Positions 56,519 through 64,000 of a stretch of 64,000 nt of DNA are shown here, one piece after another. The DNA is from Argyresthia goedartella (lineage: Eukaryota > Arthropoda > Insecta > Lepidoptera > Argyresthiidae). The notes beneath the pieces are model-generated. The model worked only from the letters and a program-made list of their open reading frames with translations, had not been told where the DNA came from and did not search any database. The translations under genes and the position numbers were made by a program. Each line of letters begins with the position of its first letter. Position 1 is the first letter of the stretch. The stretch spans positions 31,948,383 through 32,012,382 of the forward strand of contig OX463814.1 in the NCBI GenBank assembly GCA_949825045.1, in the 5' to 3' direction.

Positions 56519-59500
56519 ATGAAGCGATGGGCGGTGTTTTTGTTGTGTTGTGTGAAGGTACGGAGTCAATATGACACGGGGTACCCGGCGGGATTAATGG
56601 CTGACTGTAAGTAAAATATACATACCCGCCTATTTATTTGAGAAACACTTATTGTTTTAAATAAACGAAGTGATCCTGTATGGGTTTATAAAATAAACTC
56701 ATACAGGATCACTTCGTCAGTCGTCCGTCCGCACGTCTGTCCGTCAAAACCCTTTTGCTTAGAAACGCGTGTAGGTATCAAGTTAATATCAAATTCTCAA
56801 GTCTGTGGTCCCTTATAGCTGTGGAAAAACTTAACTTCCAGTAGAAAGCAATCACAAGATACGGCCGTTTAAGCCGAAAAGCTGCTTGAAACGCGCAAGA
56901 TAATCAAAACCGTAGGCCGTATTGACATAGAATAGACATTTTGCAACCAGCAAGGTCTTAATTATAAACAATCCGAAAACCGTAAATTTATTCTTCTATC
57001 ACAGAAAATGCGATTTGTGCGGAACCCTCAACGCGCGAGTATGACTCGCGCTTGGCCATTTTGTTTTACCATTTTCGTAACGTTCTATGTTAATCTGTGC
57101 TCGAAGTCCATCTTTAGGCGGGCTCATAAAAAACCAAACCCTCTCTAGATTATTAGAGGAAGAGCGTATTAAATGAGAACAATTTAAATGACCACCAAAA
57201 TATTTTTTCTTACCCAAAATGGCTAAATGATCACCAAAAGTTGCAGAAAATATCAGGGCAAAATACTGCGGTAGCTTAGGTGAAGGGTAAAGGGGGTGAG
57301 CGAAGCGAAGCCCCCTTTATCCTTCGTGTTAGGTTGAACATGTAAGAACAACAAAAAATACTTAAAACATAAAGTTAAGTCCACAAAACATAGAAGTTTG
57401 GTGATCCATTGGTATCCATTGGTATCCATTCTGGCAGTCATTTCGAATTTATTAGTAAAATAGATGCGTTTTTGGTAATCGTTTAAACACAAGCCGTATT
57501 AAATCATCGTGCAATCATAATGGTAAAGTTATTGCAATAAAGCCAATGCACGTTATGGGAACCTTCCAGGTCCAGGAATGAATCGCACAACCACGTTATC
57601 AACCCGCACCGCTGATTCTCTCGTCGTGACGGTCTTTCGTCCCAGTAGTGAGAGGTTCTCCTTCGATGGAGGGAGCAGGAAGTGCAAGATGTCAAGAGGA
57701 GGCGTTGCCTGCGTGGCGAAACACCTAGATCTTAGTCGGAAGACTAAGGTTTGTATTTTTGTCGTATTTTACCGACTTTTATTCAACTCGCGTAAACTGA
57801 AACTGGCGACATTTCTGAGTACCAATACATGACATGTTACCGTGTAGGCTGTCAAAAATGGCGGAATAGAACAAAATAAGTACTATTTATAATCTGTCAT
57901 TTTGCAACCGAGGCCACGACATACTTTGTACCGTCCTCTTCGATTGCAGCTTTTATCCAACGGTTAAGTATCGGTTACATTTATCTTTGAAGTGATAATG
58001 GTCCTTCGAGCCGGATACGTTGCTAGTGTTACTGCAAGAAATACCGTTCTAACTCCGCCCTAAATTTGTCTCTGAATCAACGAACATCAAATGGCAGAAA
58101 AAAGCCTTCCACTCCGATCGATAAAGAGGCAAAATGTAAGCTGTTGTAACAATAGTTTCATCACCCAGGTAATGGTGAGCGGTTACCTGGACCATTCGTG
58201 CTCACCTTTCATCGCGATGTTCAAGAGTCTGGAGCTGGAGCGAGGACGGAACGTCATCGCGCTGGAGATATTCCCTGTGCTGTTCCGTTCCTATCCCCTG
58301 TAAGACCCAGAACGCACTAGGCGGCTAGCCGTATCTGGTGCGCTGCATTTCTAAACGCACTGTTGCGGCCAACCATCGGATACGGGTTGCCTCATGGCAA
58401 CGGCCACATGCGGCCATGGTATGATTATTTTCTCGCTGCAGTTTGGATCATAAAACGTGTGAGCAAGACAAGTTCTATGGCGCGGTCTCCCACACCCCAT
58501 AGGTCTTGAAAACTCGTAGTGTATGTTCCGAGAAGTTATCGACAAGCTCACTAGGTGTTACTCCAATTACGGTTTTCAAGATGCTGTTTTTAGATTTCCA
58601 GTAATTTTGTCAGACAAAGCCAGTAATTCAGTCTGGCAAAACCTGTTTTTTTGCCAAGCAATAAATCGCTTTGTAGTCATTTGTTTAAATTAGTACCCAT
58701 TGGTAATGCAGTCATGTGTATTCCAGAGCAGCACGCACAACAAAGCCGCTAGGTCACCGCTTGGGCGAGTTCCTCGCTCGACTGTCACAGCGAGGACTTG
58801 CGCCGGAGAATTTGGAGATACTAGGAGGTAGCCTGGGCGCTCATATCGGCCACTTCGCCTCGGTCCGGTATTGGGAGCTCACTGGTCAGAGGCCGGCTAG
58901 GCTCACAGGTAACCGGGCTTCTGAGTCCAGGACTAGTATCAATATGTACGTCCGTAATAATCAGCTTTAAGAGGTCTTAGTTAGTTTCTCCATATTAGAT
59001 CTATAATTTTTACGCGCATGATTGCTTACAGACCAGAGCTGAGAGCGGTTTATTCAGACAGAACAATGACAAGCTAGCGATAGGATCAGAAATAGTATAA
59101 TCGACACCCAGAGCAGAAATTAGACTCGCTGCTCCACTGTGTCACCACAAATAAACGTCGTATTGAATTGCCATTAACATTTTCTGGCTGCAGTTGGTAT
59201 TTAAGTCTTAGATTAAGTCACTGTAGTTAAAAAAGTTACAGTGTTACGATAGAAAAAATATTAAACATAGTTTAACCACGAAACAATCGTCAAAGCCATA
59301 CATACATATTTGTCTTTAAACAAGTCTTGAACAGGAGTATATTTTTTTGTAGTAAGACTCTTATTAAGTTTAACTACAATAATAATTACAACATACAAGT
59401 AATAAGTAGGTTACCTACTTAACTACGTGTGTAGTTATCTTAGTAGACCGTTTAACATTGAAATCAATTCAAATTTCAACTGATCTCTAATTTCCTTCGT

Positions 59501-62500
59501 GTGTTTAATCAGTTAAATTGTATTAGGTAGTCGCAAGCATGTATGAGGATCATAAGCGGAAACATTTACATACTATAGCCGATTACACAGACTGCTGCAT
59601 GTAACGCTGTTGAAATAAAATGCCGCTTTTAAATGTCATACATACTAACTCGGTCATTTCTCGAGCGAGAGACGCGACATCATGGCTGAGTTTCCCTCAA
59701 ACTTTAGGGTTTAACCCATGGTCAACAATTGTTTAAAAAATGTATGGAATTTGACGTTTGTTTTGAGGTTAAACTATGTGAAACATTTTTTGTAGTACCA
59801 CGTTAATGTTACTGTAACGGCACAAAGGCTAAGGTCGAGCCACCGCTATCAGTAGCTATGATCGTCTATTCTATCTACCCCAGAATGAGATGTCCCGATT
59901 CAGCTGTAAGATTTGTAAGTTAAGAATGATAAGTCTGAATTTCTCGTTCGTTGAGAAGTTCGTTAGGCGTACAATAGTCGAACGAAGTTTGGTTCAGGAA
60001 GTTACAGTTTCAAGTTAGACAGAGAAAGCATATATGTCCGCGAGCCGGTAATTCGCATCAGTCAGCGGTGTATTGCGCCAGATCAATCGTTGTTATATTT
60101 TATGTGTGATGGTACCATTTGGTTTTTTTATATATGGGCGCTTGGAACTTCTTTTAGCGGTCGACCACAGTTTATAATATTTGTTTGTGATATCGTATAG
60201 ATATACTCGGCGCCACGACTAAAGAGCTTTGTCCTTGAATGCGCAGTAGTCACTTTTCACAAGTGTTTGGCGCGGGGAAGTGAGGAGCGACGGGGGCGGT
60301 AGTCAGCGCCGGCACCTGATTCGTTGATCAGTCGCTTCCCGATGCCCGCACCGAAAGCACGTCTCGAAGCTTCTTGAGTACAGTCGCATACAATATTACC
60401 CAACGTTATCTTTCGCCCCGGTCGAATTACAAATTATTAGTCAGCGGGAAGAAAAGAGTGTGCAGGACTATTACTACAAGTATCTATATTCACTAGGCCC
60501 TAGTGACTAGGGGCATTCTATGCTAGGGGGTTATTTATATATAGGTTTCAACCTTGACGTTAACAAATGTTGTCAATAGAGAGTACCTATAGTTTATTTG
60601 ACACAAAGTCCATTATTTACATCGGCTAATATCCCAATCAACAAAATATCAAACAGAGAAAAAATAGAAGTGAAGAAAGTCCCGAACACTCATTCCTTCA
60701 CACTAACCCTAAAAACGCACTTCGGAATTATGCCGCGACTGTACACATGCGCAGTAATCCCCGCCAGTTTCTCCGAGAGCTCTTTATTCGTGGCGCCGAG
60801 TGTATCCGTCGTAGTTTTACGACGTGAGTACTCAATGATATTTCATGTGCTCGCTAGTAGCGGCTTGTGGTGGTTCCAATTATATATTTGGTTCACGGCA
60901 ATAACGATCCGAAAAGACCGGTTTACACAATTGCGATTTGATTTTCCGAAATGGGTTCTGAACTAGCGGTTACCTCAAAAGGTCCGTAACGTTTTGAAAC
61001 CTTCAACTCTGCGCAATTTGAGCTGGATGTTATCGAAACGTAGTCATTATTGCTTTAGGAGATCTAACCCACACCATAGCGAAATGCATACGTCGGTAAA
61101 TTCCGATCTATGAATTCCACTAGCCACAGCACGTCCTCGACTGAGCCTAATCATATATATTTGACTCAGCCTACACATTAGACCTCCAGCGAAATTTACA
61201 TTTAATTTAAAGATGCAACTTGAATCCAACCTGACCCAAGGCAAAGCAAAACACCTACCCGGTCCTAAACAATGAACTTTAGACTGTAAATTGATCTCTT
61301 CGCGCGTCCCCGACAACACTCAAATGTCAAAATATCAACAGGATATGTTATCTGTGTTGACACCGGTTTAACTTTGTTCTGAATTTGTTATTTCCATCCG
61401 CGGAACCTCATCGATCAAACAGTCTCCCTATGCCCTGCCAACCTAGGTTTAGCCGCAACTAAACTCCTGTCTAGCCTAGTCTAAAAACCTAGTGTTATAC
61501 CACGTCCATTATCGACACCACTCGAAAATGGTTGAGTTTGATTTGAATGTGCTTGTTTGTTTAATGACTGTGTGTGTGGGAATTTCAAAACTCGCTACTC
61601 GAAAGGAATGAGGAGAGGATTAGCCCGCGAATATCCTAAGAGCCAATCCAGGAACCCTATGGTGAAGGAAAAAGGAATTTAGGGTCGCTCCAAGCCCAGA
61701 CTCAGACTCAGATCAGTTAACCTACAAGTTCTTATCAAACGACCCAAGGATAGTTTTGGAATTTGGGGTAGGTTGATATAAAGGATAGGAACCGAGGTAT
61801 ATCTCGGCGCTTCAGACACTCACGAAAAACCACTGAAACTTCGCAATCACAATTCGTAGTTCTGACGCGTAACACGGCAGACAAAAACTGTTTAGAACTC
61901 GTGAAAGACGACTGTCACAGTAGCTAGACGCTGAGACTGAATGCTCTCCCTTCCCCCGCCATCGTATTTATACACCCCACACGTCTGAAATAAAAAATAT
62001 GGCGTCCTTTGCGAACACGCTCTGCCCAAGCGAAGCTTCTTATCACTAACTACACAGGGTCTAATTTCAACCATGCCATGCAGATCCGCCGTTCTACAAA
62101 TTGTGTGTACGCATCTTCACTATGATCAACCGTAGGTTATCACTCAAGTCATTCGGTATGGCCGATACACAAAATCTGTTGATCGCTGACCATATAAGCT
62201 TGTTGCGATTAATTAAGCCTTCCCGACCGCTAGCGCGCGCAGCAAAGACCACTAGAATGCTATTCATACTAGTCGTGTCAGACTCTCCATCTCATACCAA
62301 CCAACCGCAATTGTATATTTGCAATCAACATAATAGCTTTCTCCGTATCGTTCCATAATAACCTTCCATTATTTAGTTATTCATATTTTATTCAGCGCGC
62401 AGCCAAATCGGCTCGGATCCCTACACATCTCGCAGGAATGCGACAAAAAAACCTGACCTGTAACCTTCCTCGAACCATCCCACGCGTCGGCTCATTGTTT

Positions 62501-64000
62501 TTTGCTAACTTGCCCTGAGCTACGCAAAAACCCCAAACGTTATATGAACCGATTCTCGTATTCAAAACAGCGCGGCGATGGGCCAGCCCTCTATCACGCA
62601 GAATGAAGTATCAAATGTACCGACTCTCGTATACCATTACATTACCTATTGTGCGAGCCTTAGACTTTGCCTAAAGGCACAAGCACTACCTACATATATT
62701 GCCCCTAGCCCCAGTATACAAGTAACAGTATACAAGTTGTAACAGAAAAGGTGAACTCATTTTAAAGGGTTGTTAAGGGTCATCATCATTCTGAGCAATT
62801 TTCTCTAACACCGGTTTGATCAAAGCAACTTTATTTCCACTTCTCCATATAAATCAACTGGCATTTGGCAAAACATTTGGAAAAAAACATAGTCACTCTG
62901 ATCAAATGAGTGTCACGGCAAAAGTTGTTTAGAATGATGTCCGTAACAACCCCTTTAAATATAACTACAACTTTATGTTACACCCTGTATAAAAAGGTAC
63001 CTACCCTACCTGTCCAAGACAAGAGGGATTTTTCATCTCCGCCGGATTCGAACTCGACATGACTAACCTAGCATCGGTCGTGTCTATGCCAATTTACTGC
63101 AAGCTACCAAGGTCGAAAATATGAAGAATATAATCGTCTCTCATTATCACCACACGTACAATCACAAATTCACACAAAAATATCGGCACTTTTAGGTCTT
63201 ATCATCATGCAATAGAGTTCACAAGATTTTTTAAGGGTACAGCTGGGTCACCGTTTAAGAGCTTCAATGCTAAAAGCCTAAAGCGTATGTATGTGGTATT
63301 GGGGTTATCCAAAGCTATAACCATTTAGCTGTTTACAAGAAGTCGAATGAAACCGGTGAACCTTGCCTTGAGTAACTTAAGTATCCTGTTCTGCACATTT
63401 AGTGATTGTTGTAAATACCTATAAAATACCTAACTAGTCGTTTACGAACTCACCGGCCATACGATTAACATATGTAGATATAACACAATTCAGGGCTTAC
63501 ATACTAAAACCTTCATATTTCTAGGCCCGTGTTACGCGAAATGGACTAGCTGGCTAAACTTGGGCGCAACTATGCCAATGCCACCTCATATGAGAAAGGC
63601 GTAACTATCCTATGCTGTAGACTTTCAAATGATTGGTTATTGTCGGCATCATTGGCCATCGCCGACTGTCCAACTGATGTCCAGTCCAACCCCGACCCCG
63701 TCCGTAAACATGCCAACTAAATATAACATTGTTAATAATAAAATAACACACACATAAGTTTTGAACACCAATTAAGTTAAATGTTCACCAAAAGTGGTGC
63801 CATGTAGTTTCACGGAGCCGTATTAGTTGCTATTTTTTACAAAAGCCATAAAATATGCTATACATTTGATTCACCTGCCTTTTACGCCATCTAAGGTCTG
63901 GACCCCGCAGGGCCTTGCTTCCGCAACCTGCCACCCTCGGCCAAGTTTAACAAGAACTCAGCCGACAGCGTGGACGCGTTGCATACGAACATTGACGGGT
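56519..64000 (+). CDS. Neutral (pancreatic-type) lipase, 3' end outside window
   Basis: Exons 56,519-56,606, 57,570-57,748, 58,169-58,299, 58,727-58,908 and 63,896-64,000+ join in frame (phases 1, 0, 2, 1). The signal peptide MKRWAVFLLCCVKVRS leads into a secreted protein. Later blocks are VMVSGYLDHSCSPF (oxyanion region), GRNVIALEI, the serine elbow GGSLGAH and TGLDPAGPCF, whose Asp is the second triad residue. The His is beyond the edge. This is the animal neutral lipase family, which hydrolyses glycerides or phospholipids outside the cell. Unusual points: the usual His of the HG oxyanion motif is Ser (VSGY), and the elbow has Gly-Gly-Ser rather than Gly-His-Ser. Altered activity is possible. 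Intron 4 (5.0 kb) holds MITEs. Confidence 0.9.
57017..57057 (-). repeat. Dispersed repeat motif copy in lipase intron 1
   Basis: GCGGAACCCTCAACGCGCGA ... ACTCGCGCTTGGCCATTT, relative of 11,603. Confidence 0.6.
57240..57350 (+). repeat. MITE core module, copy 4
   Basis: CAGGGCAAAATACTGCGGTA ... GGTGAGCGAAGCGAAGCCCC ... CCTTCGTGTTAGGTTGAACA. It shares the internal core of MITE family C and the element at 45,210, but not their ends. It sits in lipase intron 1. Confidence 0.7.
58909..60203. other. Lipase intron 4, first part
   Basis: AT-rich intronic DNA with no exon or recognised repeat. Confidence 0.55.
60204..60802 (+). mobile_element. TIR element family B, copy 2
   Basis: 599 bp with inverted ends (TACTCGGCGCCACGACTAAA / reverse complement) and TA on both sides. 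It is nearly identical to 18,846-19,432. It has no transposase and sits inside lipase intron 4. Confidence 0.87.
60805..62758. other. Lipase intron 4, middle part
   Basis: Somewhat less AT-rich text with small random frames on both strands. No motif or splice-bounded exon is seen. Confidence 0.5.
62760..62959. mobile_element. MITE of about 200 bp in lipase intron 4
   Basis: The left end TTTAAAGGGTTGTTAAGGGT (with CATCATTCTGAGCAA) is mirrored on the right by TTGTTTAGAATGATG and CCGTAACAACCCCTTTAAA. The inverted repeats are imperfect, about 35 bp, and TTTAAA is at both outer ends. Confidence 0.75.
63033..63115 (-). repeat. tRNA-like segment, possible SINE head
   Basis: The minus strand reads GGTAGCTTGCAG followed about 50 nt later by a B box GAGTTCGAATCCGGC. 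The cloverleaf is not convincing, so a SINE head or tRNA pseudogene is more likely than a working tRNA. Confidence 0.4.

Noticed and set aside
60598..60966. 122-residue protein, also partly present at 19,240
   Set aside because: It lies inside the family B MITE, has no domain and extends past the element end; repeated occurrence reflects the element, not a gene family.

Overview
This looks like a stretch of insect nuclear genome, most likely from a moth or butterfly (Lepidoptera). The base composition is AT-rich, introns are GT-AG, and transposable elements are dense (mariner, several LINE clades, tRNA-headed SINEs, many MITEs). Short dispersed repeats of a kind I know from lepidopteran genomes recur throughout. 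I cannot name the species. No bacterial, viral or organellar block is visible.

Host genes form three groups. (1) A + strand tandem cluster of secreted carboxylesterases occupies 13,011-32,597. Gene 1 (13,011-17,830), gene 3 (28,634-30,456) and gene 4 (30,754-32,597) share a three-exon layout. Gene 2 (21,218-28,391) is a pseudogene: a 5.5 kb LTR retroelement sits in its signal-peptide exon, it has several frameshifts, and its last exon is missing. Genes 2-4 share a GATA plus TATA promoter module with identical spacing. (2) Three minus-strand exons (34,582-44,859) encode the luminal N-terminal part of a heparan-alpha-glucosaminide N-acetyltransferase (HGSNAT-like). Its membrane domain is not found in the window. 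(3) A + strand neutral (pancreatic-type) lipase gene begins at 56,519 and runs off the right edge; five exons are visible.

The rest is mostly repeats. 1-12.6 kb holds an unusual hairpin repeat, MITEs, a frameshifted mariner, two decayed minus-strand LINEs and one nearly intact + strand LINE (7,655-10,895). 34-46 kb holds MITEs with a shared core, SINEs and a striking long inverted repeat (35,960-36,893). 46-50 kb is a tangle of opposing LINE fragments. 50.0-53.0 kb is a satellite-like array of about 170 bp units. 54.6-55.4 kb is a second short satellite whose units switch orientation in the middle. The most interesting items are the retroelement with identical short LTRs and no coding capacity inside an esterase gene, the 0.93 kb hairpin locus, the two orientation-switching tandem arrays, and the conserved GATA-TATA spacing of the esterase promoters.
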